Part shown: positions 51,433 to 60,334 of the stretch, in pieces
Position numbering within the stretch: position 1 is the first letter of the stretch
Layout of the letters: the number at the start of each line of letters is the position of its first letter
Notes under the pieces: generated by a model
The model's input: only the letters and a program-made list of their open reading frames with translations
What the model was told of the DNA's origin: nothing
Database searches by the model: none
Position numbers and translations under genes: made by a program
DNA from: Shimia_B sp038528385
Lineage (GTDB): Bacteria; Pseudomonadota; Alphaproteobacteria; Rhodobacterales; Rhodobacteraceae
DNA: 64,000 nt
Direction of reading: 5' to 3'
Assembly (NCBI GenBank): GCA_038528385.1
Contig: JBCBET010000001.1
Location: 620,001 to 684,000, forward strand

Positions 51433-54400
51433 ATGAAAGACGCCATTCGTGCCGCCACTTTCGCCGACGAGGCCGAGGTCCTGAGCCACCTCACCGAGAT
51501 GGCCGCGCTCTCCGAGATCGACCGCGCCCGCATCGCGGCCCGGGGTGCAGAGCTCGTGCGCGAGATCCGCGAGAGCTCCGACCCCTCGCTGATGGAGCTT
51601 TTCCTGGAGGAGTACGGCCTTTCCACGGACGAGGGCATCGCCCTCATGTGTCTCGCCGAGGCGCTCCTGCGCGTGCCCGACGCGCCCACCATCGACGACC
51701 TCATCGAGGACAAGATCGTCCCCTCCGCCTGGGGCCAGCACCTCGGGCATTCGCACTCCCCTCTCATCAATGCCTCCACCTGGGCGCTCATGCTCACGGG
51801 CCGCGTGCTCGATGACAGCGGGAGGGGCGTCTCCGCGGTGCTGCGCGGGGCCGTGAAGCGGCTGGGCGAGCCCGTGATCCGCACAGCCGTGGGCCGCGCC
51901 ATGCGCGAGATGGGGAACCAATTCGTGCTGGGCGAGACGATCGAGGCCGCCATGAAGCGCGCCGCGAAGATGGAGGCGAAGGGCTTCACCTATTCCTACG
52001 ACATGCTGGGCGAGGCCGCCCGGACCGAGGCCGATGCGCGCCGCTACCACATGGCCTATGCCGACGCGATCGCCGAGATCGCGGAGGCGGCCACGGCGGG
52101 TGACATCCGGGACAATCCCGGCATCTCGATCAAGCTTTCGGCTCTTCACCCCCGCTACGAGCCGCTCCAGCGCGACCGCGTCCTCGAGGAGCTCACGCCG
52201 CGCGTCCTGTCGCTCGCCTCGCTCGCGCGCTCCGCCGGGATCGGGCTCAACATCGACGCCGAAGAGGCCGAGCGGCTCGACCTTTCGCTAGAGATTATCG
52301 ACCGGGTGCTGTCGGACCCGGCGCTGAAGGGCTGGGGCGGCTTCGGCGTCGTCATCCAGGCCTATTCGAAACGCGCGCCCGCCGTCATCGACTGGCTCCA
52401 TGAGCGCGCCGAGGCGCTCGGCCGCCGCGTCATGGTGCGCCTCGTCAAGGGCGCCTACTGGGACAGCGAGATCAAGCTCGCGCAGGTCGAGGCCTGGCCC
52501 GGCTTTCCGGTCTTCACGCAGAAGGCCGCGACCGATGTGAGCTACATCGCCTGCGCGCGGAAGCTTCTGGGGATGGGCGACCGCATCTATCCGCAATTCG
52601 CCACCCACAACGCCCACACCGTGGCCGCGATCCTCGAGATGGCGCCCGAGGGCGTGGCCTACGAATTCCAGCGGCTCCACGGGATGGGCGAGAGCCTCCA
52701 CGCCAATGTCATGGCAGCCCATGATACGCGCTGCCGGATCTACGCGCCGGTGGGAGCGCACAAGGATTTGTTAGCCTATCTGGTGCGGCGGCTCTTGGAA
52801 AACGGCGCGAATTCCTCGTTCGTTAACCAGATCGTGGACGAAGACGTGCCCGCCGAGGTGGTCGCTAAGGATCCGTTCACACAGTTGACAGCTGTCAACT
52901 TTTGCGTCGTTCCGCCCTCGGACCTCTTCGGCGCGCGCCAAAACTCCCGCGGCCACTTCCTCGGCGATCCGGTGGGAATGGGCGAGCTTCTCGCCCGAAT
53001 CGAGGCATCACGCCATGGGCGTTCTTCTGGGGCGGGGGAGGCGGTCATGAACCCGGCGACGGGCGCGGCCGTGGGCGCGATCGAGATGCTGAGCGCCGCG
53101 GAGGCCGCCGAGATCGGCGGGCAGGTCGCGCCCTGGGGCGCATCGGCCCAAGAGCGGGCGGCGGCCTTGCTAAGCGCCGCGGATCTCTATGAGGCGCATG
53201 CCGAGGAGCTTTACGGGCTCCTGCAGGATGAGGCGGGGAAGACGCTTCTGGATTGCATTGGGGAAGTGCGGGAAGCTGTTGATTTCCTCAGATATTACGC
53301 GAATGAAGGCGCGGGCATGAAGGAGGAGCCGTTGGGCACCATGCTCTGCATCTCCCCCTGGAACTTCCCGCTCGCCATCTTCACCGGACAGATCGCGGCC
53401 GCACTCGCCACCGGCAACGGCGTGATCGCGAAACCGGCGGAGACGACCTCCCTCATCGCCGCCCGCGCGGTCTCTCTTCTCCACGAGGCGGGGATCCCCG
53501 CGCGGTCGCTGGCGCTGGTGCCGGGCTACGGCGCGGAGGTGGGTCCCGCGCTCACGGGGCTCCCCTCGGTGAGCGGGGTCTGCTTTACAGGCTCCACCGC
53601 CACGGCGCGGGCCATCAACCGGAGCTTGGCGCAGCGTCAGGTCCCGCTCATCGCCGAAACCGGCGGGATCAATGCCATGATCGTCGATTCCACTGCGCTG
53701 CCCGAACAGGCGGTGGCCGACATCGTGGCCTCGGCCTTCCAATCCGCCGGGCAGCGCTGCTCGGCGCTGCGCGTGCTCTACGTGCAGGAGGATATCGCGC
53801 CGGGGCTGGAGAAGATGCTCTTCGGCGCGATGGACGCGCTCACGCTGGGCGATCCGGCGGACCCGGCCACGGACATAGGCCCCGTCATCGACGCCACTGC
53901 CAAGGCACGGATCGAGGGCTACCTCGACGCCCGCGAGGACCGCGTGCTCAAGCGGCTCGCCGCGCCGGAACAAGGCACCTTCGTCGGTCCCACCGTGATC
54001 CGCGTGGCAGGGATCGAGGACGTGCCCGAAGAGGTCTTCGGCCCCGTCCTCCACATCGCCACCTACAAGGCGCGCGACCTCGACCGGGTCATCGACGCCA
54101 TCAACGCCACGGGCTACGGGCTCACCTTCGGGCTCCACACCCGCATCGACGGGCGCGTGCAGCACATCATCGACCGCGTGGAGGCGGGCAACCTCTACAT
54201 CAACAGGAACCAGATCGGCGCCATCGTGGGATCGCAGCCCTTCGGCGGGCACGGGCTTTCGGGCACGGGACCGAAGGCGGGCGGGCCGCGATATCTCAAG
54301 GCCTTCGTGAAGGGGGCGATCGCGGAGGTCACGCCCGATCTCACCGCCCTCCCCGGCCCCACGGGGGAGGCAAACAGCTACCGCACGATGCCGCGCCACG

Positions 54401-54726
54401 GCGTGCTCTGCGTGGGCCCCGAGGCCGAGGACGCCGCCGCCGCGGCGCGCGCGCTCGGCTGCACGGGCGTGAGGGCGAAGGCCGATGCCACGCCCGAGGA
54501 TGCGCAGGCCGCAGGCATCAGCGCGGTCATCCACTGGGGCAGCCCCGGCCGGGACTGGGCCGCGGCCTGCGCGGCGCGGGAGGGGGCCATCGTCCCCCTC
54601 GTGACGTCAAAGGACCTCGCCCGCTGGCTCACGCTCGAACAGACCGTTTGCATCGACACCACCGCCTCGGGCGGCAATGCGGAGCTCCTCGCCGCATCGA
54701 GCGCGGGCGACCTCGCCGCGGAGTGA
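51433..54726 (+). CDS. putA: Bifunctional proline dehydrogenase / P5C dehydrogenase PutA
   Basis: 1097 residues. N-terminal proline dehydrogenase barrel (about 150-460, with IQAYSKRA, RLVKGAYWDSEIK and ATHNAHTVAAI), then aldehyde dehydrogenase with C776 in SAGQRCSALRVLY and ISPWNFPLAIFTGQ. The N-terminus begins without a ribbon-helix-helix DNA-binding domain, so it cannot autoregulate as E. coli PutA does. Oxidises proline to glutamate with FAD and NAD. 33 bases after ornithine cyclodeaminase, preceded by GGGAGAGACG. Confidence 0.97.
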   Translation: MKDAIRAATFADEAEVLSHLTEMAALSEIDRARIAARGAELVREIRESSDPSLMELFLEEYGLSTDEGIALMCLAEALLRVPDAPTIDDLIEDKIVPSAWGQHLGHSHSPLINASTWALMLTGRVLDDSGRGVSAVLRGAVKRLGEPVIRTAVGRAMREMGNQFVLGETIEAAMKRAAKMEAKGFTYSYDMLGEAARTEADARRYHMAYADAIAEIAEAATAGDIRDNPGISIKLSALHPRYEPLQRDRVLEELTPRVLSLASLARSAGIGLNIDAEEAERLDLSLEIIDRVLSDPALKGWGGFGVVIQAYSKRAPAVIDWLHERAEALGRRVMVRLVKGAYWDSEIKLAQVEAWPGFPVFTQKAATDVSYIACARKLLGMGDRIYPQFATHNAHTVAAILEMAPEGVAYEFQRLHGMGESLHANVMAAHDTRCRIYAPVGAHKDLLAYLVRRLLENGANSSFVNQIVDEDVPAEVVAKDPFTQLTAVNFCVVPPSDLFGARQNSRGHFLGDPVGMGELLARIEASRHGRSSGAGEAVMNPATGAAVGAIEMLSAAEAAEIGGQVAPWGASAQERAAALLSAADLYEAHAEELYGLLQDEAGKTLLDCIGEVREAVDFLRYYANEGAGMKEEPLGTMLCISPWNFPLAIFTGQIAAALATGNGVIAKPAETTSLIAARAVSLLHEAGIPARSLALVPGYGAEVGPALTGLPSVSGVCFTGSTATARAINRSLAQRQVPLIAETGGINAMIVDSTALPEQAVADIVASAFQSAGQRCSALRVLYVQEDIAPGLEKMLFGAMDALTLGDPADPATDIGPVIDATAKARIEGYLDAREDRVLKRLAAPEQGTFVGPTVIRVAGIEDVPEEVFGPVLHIATYKARDLDRVIDAINATGYGLTFGLHTRIDGRVQHIIDRVEAGNLYINRNQIGAIVGSQPFGGHGLSGTGPKAGGPRYLKAFVKGAIAEVTPDLTALPGPTGEANSYRTMPRHGVLCVGPEAEDAAAAARALGCTGVRAKADATPEDAQAAGISAVIHWGSPGRDWAAACAAREGAIVPLVTSKDLARWLTLEQTVCIDTTASGGNAELLAASSAGDLAAE

Positions 54727-54746
54727 GCGGGCGCTAGCTCTCGGCC

Positions 54747-56084
54747 ATGACAGAAGAGAGCACACCACCGTCAAGGGCGCAGGCCCGCGCCGTCCCCGTG
54801 GGGCGCACCTCGCGGGCGGCGCGGATCGGGGGCGCGGGGCTCTCCATCGCCTCGAACGTGGCGTTGGGGGGCGCGAGGGAGCTTCTGAGCGGACGCAGGC
54901 CCGAGTTGCGCGGCCTGATGCTCACGCCGGGCAATATCAGCCGCCTGACGAGCGAGCTCGCGCGGATGCGCGGGGCGGCTATGAAGGTGGGGCAGCTCAT
55001 CTCCATGGATGCGGGCGACGTGCTGCCGCCGGAACTGGGCGAGATCATCGGGCGGCTGCGCGCGGATGCCGATTTCATGCCGCCGAAGCAGCTGCGCGAC
55101 GTGCTCGATGCCCAGTGGGGCGCGGGCTGGATGCGCCGCTTCAAGCGGTTCAACGTGCGGCCCATGGCGGCGGCCTCCATCGGGCAGGTGCACGAGGCGC
55201 TAGGCCATGACGGGCGGCGAATGGCGATCAAAGTGCAGTATCCCGGCGTGAAGGAGAGCATCGACAGCGATGTCTCGAACGTGGGCGCGCTGGTGCGGAT
55301 GTCGGGCATCGTGCCCGCGGGGATCGACATGAAGCCGCTTTTGGACGAGGCGAAGCGCCAGCTCCACGAGGAGGCCGACTACGCGCGGGAAGCTGAGGAA
55401 CTACAACGGTTTGGCGCGTGGCTTTCATGTGAGGACAGCTACGCCGTGCCGGGCTTTGTGGCCGAGTTTTCGGGCGCGCGGGTGCTTGCCATGGACTACC
55501 TCGCCGGGCAGCCGATCGAGAGCCTCGTCACGGCGGGTCAAGACATGCGCGACACGGTCATGCGGCGGCTCCTGGAGCTGACGCTGCGCGAGCTCTTCGA
55601 GCTCGGGCACATGCAGTCCGACCCCAATTTCGCCAATTACCGCGTGGTGCCTGAGACGGGCCGGATCCTGCTCCTGGATTTCGGCGCGGCACGGGAAATC
55701 GCGCCCGCCACAGCGGAGGCGTATCGCGCGATGCTCGCCGCGCTCATGGCGCGGGACCGGGCGGGGATGGATAGGGCCTCCCTCGCGCTCGGCGTCTACA
55801 CGGCGGAGACGGCGGAGGTGCATAAAGAGGCGATCCTCGATCTCATCCTGAAGGGGATGGAGGGTGTGGACGACGACGGCTGGTTCGATTTCGGTGCCGA
55901 AGGTTTGCGCCGCGAGCTCGCGCAATCGGGCATGCGCCTGGCAGAAGATCAGGCGTTCCTCCATATCCCGCCGATGGACACGCTTTACGTGCAGCGGAAG
56001 CTCGCGGGCATGTTCCTTCTCGCCGCGAAACTGCGCGCGCGGGTCAATTTGCGCGCGCTTTTCGCGCCTTGGATCAGCCCGTGA
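54747..56084 (+). CDS. ABC1/UbiB-family atypical kinase-like protein
   Basis: 445 residues. The KxGQ motif is MKVGQLISMD (79-88), followed by AAASIGQVHEA (nucleotide loop), VQYPGVKESI, EADYAREA, HMQSDPNFANYRV (metal asparagine) and LLLDFGAAREI, the standard order of the ABC1 (COQ8/UbiB) domain. UbiB supports ubiquinone synthesis; this member has no UbiB C-terminal membrane anchors that I can see, so its role may differ. It lies 20 bases after putA and overlaps the end of iolE by 11 bases. Confidence 0.9.
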   Translation: MTEESTPPSRAQARAVPVGRTSRAARIGGAGLSIASNVALGGARELLSGRRPELRGLMLTPGNISRLTSELARMRGAAMKVGQLISMDAGDVLPPELGEIIGRLRADADFMPPKQLRDVLDAQWGAGWMRRFKRFNVRPMAAASIGQVHEALGHDGRRMAIKVQYPGVKESIDSDVSNVGALVRMSGIVPAGIDMKPLLDEAKRQLHEEADYAREAEELQRFGAWLSCEDSYAVPGFVAEFSGARVLAMDYLAGQPIESLVTAGQDMRDTVMRRLLELTLRELFELGHMQSDPNFANYRVVPETGRILLLDFGAAREIAPATAEAYRAMLAALMARDRAGMDRASLALGVYTAETAEVHKEAILDLILKGMEGVDDDGWFDFGAEGLRRELAQSGMRLAEDQAFLHIPPMDTLYVQRKLAGMFLLAAKLRARVNLRALFAPWISP

Positions 56085-56970
56085 TCCCGAGGCCTGCGTC
56101 TGCGCAGACCTTGAGGATGTGGTCGTAGCCCATTTTTGAATAGTCGTAGGGCGGGGCCTTGGCCGGGTCCTGCTCCGCTTCCACCACGATCCAGCCGTCG
56201 TAATCCATGGCACGGAGCTGGCGCGCCACGGCGCCGAAATCGATGCAGCCGTCGCCCGGGACGGTGAAGGCGCCCGCGATGACGGCGTCGAGGAAGGAGC
56301 GGTCGTTCGCGCGGGTGTCGGCGACGATGTCGGGGCGAATGTCTTTGAAATGGACGTGGCGGATGCGGTGGGCCCAGCGGGCCAGGGTGGCCTGGACGTC
56401 TCCCCCGCCGAAGAGGAGGTGCCCGGTGTCGAAGCAGAGCTCCACCGCGTCGCCCGAGCCCTCCATGAGCGCGTCGATATCGGCCTCGCTCTCCACGATG
56501 GTGCCCATATGGTGGTGGTAGGCGAGCGGCATGCCCTGGTCGGCGCAGTACTGCGCGACCTCGGTCAGCTTGGCGCCGTAGGCGTGGAGGTCGTCGCGGC
56601 CCATGGTGGGGCGGGCATTGACCGGCATGTCCTGCCGCCCCTGCACGGTGTTCGAGCATTCGGCGTAGACGAGGCAGGGCGCGCCCAGGGCCGCGAACTG
56701 CGCCACCTGGCCCGCTATAGCGGCGATCTCGGCGCCCACGTCGTTCACCAGCAAGTTCCCCGAGCACCAGCCGCCGCAGAGCGCGATGCCGGCGGCGTCG
56801 AGATACGCGCGGAGCCCCTCGGTGTCGGCGGGCATGCGCTGGCCCCGTTCGACGCCCGTATAGCCGATCTCACGAGCTTCGCGGAGCGCCTGCTCCATCG
56901 TGAAGGCTGCCGTGAGGTCGGGCAGGTCGTCGTTCTGCCAGGCGATGGGAGAAATGCCGATCTGGACCAT
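56074..56970 (-). CDS. iolE: Myo-inosose-2 dehydratase IolE
   Basis: 298 residues. Sugar isomerase-like TIM barrel that dehydrates 2-keto-myo-inositol in inositol breakdown. GISPIAWQNDDLPDL, GWCSGNLLVND, YAECSNTVQGRQD, YHHHMGTIVES, CFDTGHLLFGGGD and HVHFKDIR hold the metal ligands in the expected order. Start at 56970. Divergent from the sugar ABC genes. Other iol genes are not within the window. Confidence 0.93.
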   Translation of the reverse strand: MVQIGISPIAWQNDDLPDLTAAFTMEQALREAREIGYTGVERGQRMPADTEGLRAYLDAAGIALCGGWCSGNLLVNDVGAEIAAIAGQVAQFAALGAPCLVYAECSNTVQGRQDMPVNARPTMGRDDLHAYGAKLTEVAQYCADQGMPLAYHHHMGTIVESEADIDALMEGSGDAVELCFDTGHLLFGGGDVQATLARWAHRIRHVHFKDIRPDIVADTRANDRSFLDAVIAGAFTVPGDGCIDFGAVARQLRAMDYDGWIVVEAEQDPAKAPPYDYSKMGYDHILKVCADAGLGITG

Positions 56971-57064
56971 GGCGTGCCTTTCGCGCGGTGACCGGACGTG
57001 GGTGACGCGAATTCGACGGGCTTGCAACTCAATTGATCGCGGGGGACGCCGATGAAAGTTTCCA

Positions 57065-57093
57065 TTGACAGGCGGGGCGGTAGCGCGAACATT
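57065..57093 (+). promoter_or_regulatory. Candidate sigma70 promoter for the sugar ABC operon
   Basis: Perfect -35 TTGACA (57065-57070), a 17-base spacer and a weak -10 AACATT (57088-57093). The start of the binding-protein gene is at 57150. Upstream is a divergent 95-base spacer with iolE. A regulator site, perhaps for an IolR-type repressor, cannot be identified. Confidence 0.4.
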
Positions 57094-57149
57094 TCCGCGA
57101 CAGCCGCGGGCAAACCGGGGCGTCGACATAAAGTCTTGGGAGGACATCC

Positions 57150-58073
57150 ATGAAAAAGTTCATGATCGCGGCATCCGCCGCGGCCCTAGTCGCGGGTGGC
57201 GCCATGGCCGACGGCCACGGCGAGCGCTACGTGATGATCACGCACACGCAGGGCACCGATCCGTTCTGGCCCGTCGTCGAAAAGGGCGGCCGTGACGCCG
57301 CAGCCGCCGTGGGCGCGACGCTGGAATACAACTTCGACGTCTCGGGCGACATGTCCGCCATGGCCGCCCTCATCGAGGCCGCCGCGGCCTCCGAGCCCGA
57401 CGGCATCATCGTCTCGCTCCCCGACGCCGCAGCGCTCGGGCCCGCGATCGAGGCCGCCGTGGCCGACGGCATCCCGGTCGTGACGATGAATTCGGGCCTT
57501 GAATCCTCCGCCGATCTCGGTGCGCTCATGCATGTGGGCCAGCCCGAGCGCGACGCGGGCTTCGCCGCTGGGACCCGCGCCATGGCCGAGGGCGTCACCA
57601 ACGGGCTCTGCCTGAACCAGGAGGCGTTCAACACCGCCCTCGTGGATCGCTGCACGGGCTATTTCGATGCCATGGGCGCCTCGCTCAACCAGATCGACGT
57701 CTCCAACGACCCCGCCCAGATCGAGACCCGCACCGCGGCCGCGCTCGAGGCGGATGAGAGCATCGACGGCGTCCTCGCCGTGGGTCCCCATGTCTGCGAA
57801 GCCGCCCACCGCGCCGTGGAGGCCGTGGGCGCGGACGTGCACCTCGCCTGCTTCGACCTCTCGCCCGGCGTGATGGACCTCATCGACGCGGGCGAAGTGG
57901 CCTTCACGATCGACCAGCAGCAGCGCCTCCAGGGCTACATGCCGGTCATCGTGCTCCACCTCTACAACAACCATGCGGGCCTCCTGCCGGGCAACAACAT
58001 CGCCTCCGGGCCGGGCTTCGTGGACGCATCTAATGCTGCGGCCGTGAAGGAACTCGCGGGCATCGACCGCTAA
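57150..58073 (+). CDS. Sugar ABC transporter, periplasmic binding protein
   Basis: 307 residues. Signal peptide (about 1-20) then a periplasmic sugar-binding domain of the ribose/xylose type (THTQGTDPFWPVVEKGG, DGIIVSLPDAAALGP, VGPHVCEAAHRAV, TIDQQQRLQGY). GGGAGGACATCC is a strong ribosome site. Divergent iolE suggests inositol as ligand, but fructose or ribose are also seen in this family. Likely more abundant than the permease, given the hairpin that follows. Confidence 0.92.
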   Translation: MKKFMIAASAAALVAGGAMADGHGERYVMITHTQGTDPFWPVVEKGGRDAAAAVGATLEYNFDVSGDMSAMAALIEAAAASEPDGIIVSLPDAAALGPAIEAAVADGIPVVTMNSGLESSADLGALMHVGQPERDAGFAAGTRAMAEGVTNGLCLNQEAFNTALVDRCTGYFDAMGASLNQIDVSNDPAQIETRTAAALEADESIDGVLAVGPHVCEAAHRAVEAVGADVHLACFDLSPGVMDLIDAGEVAFTIDQQQRLQGYMPVIVLHLYNNHAGLLPGNNIASGPGFVDASNAAAVKELAGIDR

Positions 58074-58099
58074 GTCCGCAGGAGCCAGCACACAAGAGA

Positions 58100-58128
58100 C
58101 AGGCGGAGCAATGCTCCGCCTGTTTTGT
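58100..58128 (+). terminator. Perfect hairpin with T-run between binding protein and permease
   Basis: CAGGCGGAGCA (58100-58110) and TGCTCCGCCTG (58112-58122), followed by TTTTGT. An intrinsic-terminator-like stem inside the operon, 27 bases after the binding protein stop. It probably gives partial termination or stabilises the upstream mRNA, raising binding protein over permease. Confidence 0.75.
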
Positions 58129-58153
58129 CTGAGGGCAGCAGAAAGAGGGAAAG

Positions 58154-59320
58154 ATGTCTGACCGCAGCGAATCCGACCGATTGGTGGAAGAGACCCGCCT
58201 GCAAAGGCTGATCCGGCGCCCGGAGATCGGCGCCTTCATCGTGATGATCGTCATCGTCGTGGCGCTGCTCTGGGCCTCGGACGGGCGCGCCTTCAACGCG
58301 CTGGGATTGAAGAACAACCTCCAGATCATCGCCCAATACGGGATCATCGCCACGGGCGCGGCGCTCCTGATGATCGCGGGGGAATTCGACCTCTCCATCG
58401 GCTCCATGATCGGGTTCGCGGGCATGTCCATGGCGCTCATGCTCAAATGGGGCCTGCCCTTCGGGATGGGCGAGGCGACGCCGCTCACGGCCTTCGCGCT
58501 CACGCTGGCGATGACGCTCACCTTCGGCTGGATCATCGGGGTCATCGTGGTCCGCTCGGGGCTCTCGAGCTTCATCGTCACGCTCGCCTTCCTCTTTTTC
58601 CTGCGCGGGGTGACGGAGGTGGCCTTCCGGCTCATCAACCAGTCCACGCAGGTCTCGGGCCTGCCCGATTACAAGGAGGAGAGCTGGGTCGCCTATGCCT
58701 TCGGAGGCGAGGTCTTCGGCTGGTTCTACGACGGCTGGTACTGGCTCGGCGCCTATTACCAGACGCTGGGTTTCGAGCGGGCGGACCAGTGGTTCCTCCT
58801 CGGCGGCAACCTCAACCGGCGCGGCGAGCAATGGGTGGAGGGCTTCGATGCCCGCTTCGCCTGGTGGATCGCCATCGCGGCGGTGGCCTATTTCGTGCTC
58901 TCGCGCACGCAGCTCGGTAACTGGATCTACGCCACCGGCGACAACAAGGAGGCCGCGCGCGCCAACGGCGTGCCGGTGAACCGGGTCAAGATCGGGCTTT
59001 TCATGTTCACGGCCTTCTGCGCCACCGTCTTTGCCGCCTGCCAGGTCTACGAGACCAACACCGCCGACGCCGCCAAGGGCAACCTCATGGAGCTTTTCGC
59101 CATCGCCATCGCCGTGGTGGGCGGCACGCTCATGACCGGCGGCTTCGGCACGGTGCTCGGCGTCATCTTCGGGGCGATCACGGTGGGCCTCGTGGCAAAC
59201 GCCGTTTTCTTCATTCCCGCCATCGACGGCGCCTGGTTCCGCGTCTTCCTCGGCGCGATCCTACTCGCTGCGGTCTTTGCCAATGAACGCATCCGCAAGC
59301 GCATCACGGGAGGCATCTGA
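58154..59320 (+). CDS. Sugar ABC transporter, permease
   Basis: 388 residues with about 8-10 membrane spans of the RbsC/FrcC family. GEFDLSIGSMIGFAGM (near 75-90), VVRSGLSSFIVTLAFLFFLRG and the late GGTLMTGGFGTVLGVIFGA block are typical. Long hydrophilic loops (near 190-240) occur. Paired with a separate ATPase gene, as in FrcBCA. Confidence 0.92.
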   Translation: MSDRSESDRLVEETRLQRLIRRPEIGAFIVMIVIVVALLWASDGRAFNALGLKNNLQIIAQYGIIATGAALLMIAGEFDLSIGSMIGFAGMSMALMLKWGLPFGMGEATPLTAFALTLAMTLTFGWIIGVIVVRSGLSSFIVTLAFLFFLRGVTEVAFRLINQSTQVSGLPDYKEESWVAYAFGGEVFGWFYDGWYWLGAYYQTLGFERADQWFLLGGNLNRRGEQWVEGFDARFAWWIAIAAVAYFVLSRTQLGNWIYATGDNKEAARANGVPVNRVKIGLFMFTAFCATVFAACQVYETNTADAAKGNLMELFAIAIAVVGGTLMTGGFGTVLGVIFGAITVGLVANAVFFIPAIDGAWFRVFLGAILLAAVFANERIRKRITGGI

Positions 59321-59344
59321 TGAAGACCCCGAGCCCCGCGCGGA

Positions 59345-59368
59345 CACGAATTTCCGAAGAAATTCGTG
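59345..59368 (+). promoter_or_regulatory. Perfect hairpin between permease and ATPase genes
   Basis: CACGAATTTC (59345-59354), loop CGAA, GAAATTCGTG (59359-59368), just before the AAAGGAG ribosome site of the ATPase gene. Without a T-run it is unlikely to terminate. It may modulate ATPase translation or protect the mRNA. Inferred. Confidence 0.6.
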
Positions 59369-59389
59369 CGCGCCGAAAGGAGACCTGCC

Positions 59390-60160
59390 ATGGCTGAGCC
59401 GTATCTGCGCGTCGAAGGCCTGGTGAAGCAGTTCGGGCCGTTCAAGGCCCTGAACGGCGTCGACCTCGAGGTCCATGCCGGGGAGGTCCACGCGCTTCTC
59501 GGCGACAATGGCGCCGGGAAGTCGACCCTCATCAAGACCCTCGCCGGGGTCCACCAGCCGACACAGGGCACGATCTACATCGAAGGCAAGCCAGTGAGTT
59601 TTCGCACCCCGCGGGATGCCACCGCCGCGGGCATCGGCACGGTCTACCAGGACCTCGCCCTGAACCAGCTCATGAGCGTGACGCGCAACTTCTTCATGGG
59701 CCGCGAGTTGAAGGGCTCGTTCGGGCGGCTCAGGATGGAGGAGATGGACCGGATCGCCCATGACGAGATGCTCAAGATCGGGATCGATTTCTCCGACCCC
59801 ACGCAGGCCGTGGGCACCATGTCCGGCGGCCAGCGGCAGACGCTGGCCATCGCGCGGGCGATCTATTTCGGGGCGCGCGTGCTCATCCTCGACGAGCCCA
59901 CCTCGGCGCTGGGTCAAAAGCAGCAGATGGAGGTGCTGAAGACGATCAAGCGGGTGCGCGCGCGGGGCGACATCGCCATCATCTTCATCACCCATAACGA
60001 GATCCATTCGAACCTGGTGGGCGACCGCTTCACGTTTCTCGCTCTGGGTCAGGTGATCGGCGCGGGCACGAAGGAGAGCCTCGAGGGCCAGGACATCCGC
60101 CGCCTCATGGCCGGCGGCGCGGACATCGCGCAGCTGGAGCGCGAATTCGCCGAGATGTGA
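59390..60160 (+). CDS. Sugar ABC transporter, ATP-binding protein (single domain)
   Basis: 256 residues. Walker A GDNGAGKST (38-46), TVYQDLALNQLMSV, signature MSGGQRQT near 145, Walker B LILDEPTSALG and THNE switch. Unlike RbsA it has one ATPase domain and dimerises, as FrcA does. ATG 59390 after AAAGGAG. Ends the transport operon. Confidence 0.93.
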   Translation: MAEPYLRVEGLVKQFGPFKALNGVDLEVHAGEVHALLGDNGAGKSTLIKTLAGVHQPTQGTIYIEGKPVSFRTPRDATAAGIGTVYQDLALNQLMSVTRNFFMGRELKGSFGRLRMEEMDRIAHDEMLKIGIDFSDPTQAVGTMSGGQRQTLAIARAIYFGARVLILDEPTSALGQKQQMEVLKTIKRVRARGDIAIIFITHNEIHSNLVGDRFTFLALGQVIGAGTKESLEGQDIRRLMAGGADIAQLEREFAEM

Positions 60161-60186
60161 GGCGTCGCGCTCGCGGGGAGTTCGGG

Positions 60187-60225
60187 ATGCCTCCGGCGGA
60201 AGTACGGGGCACAAAGAAGACGGGC
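60187..60225. repeat. Dispersed 20-bp repeat, extended form (copy 3 of 5)
   Basis: GAAGTACGGGGCACAAAGAA is at 60199-60218, preceded by ATGCCTCCGGCG and followed by GACGGGC. The 39 bases are identical to those at 62889-62927. Between the ATPase gene and the convergent D-lactate dehydrogenase end. In one frame it reads MPPAEVRGTKKTG, likely a chance frame. Confidence 0.85.
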
Positions 60226-60334
60226 TGCGGTGCGTTTTACCCGGCTGTGGACGCGGGGCACGGGTCGGTGGGCGGGCGCCTTTCGAGCACGCCGGACGGC
60301 GCGCGCAGGAACAGAGCCGCGCGGCGACCTCCGC

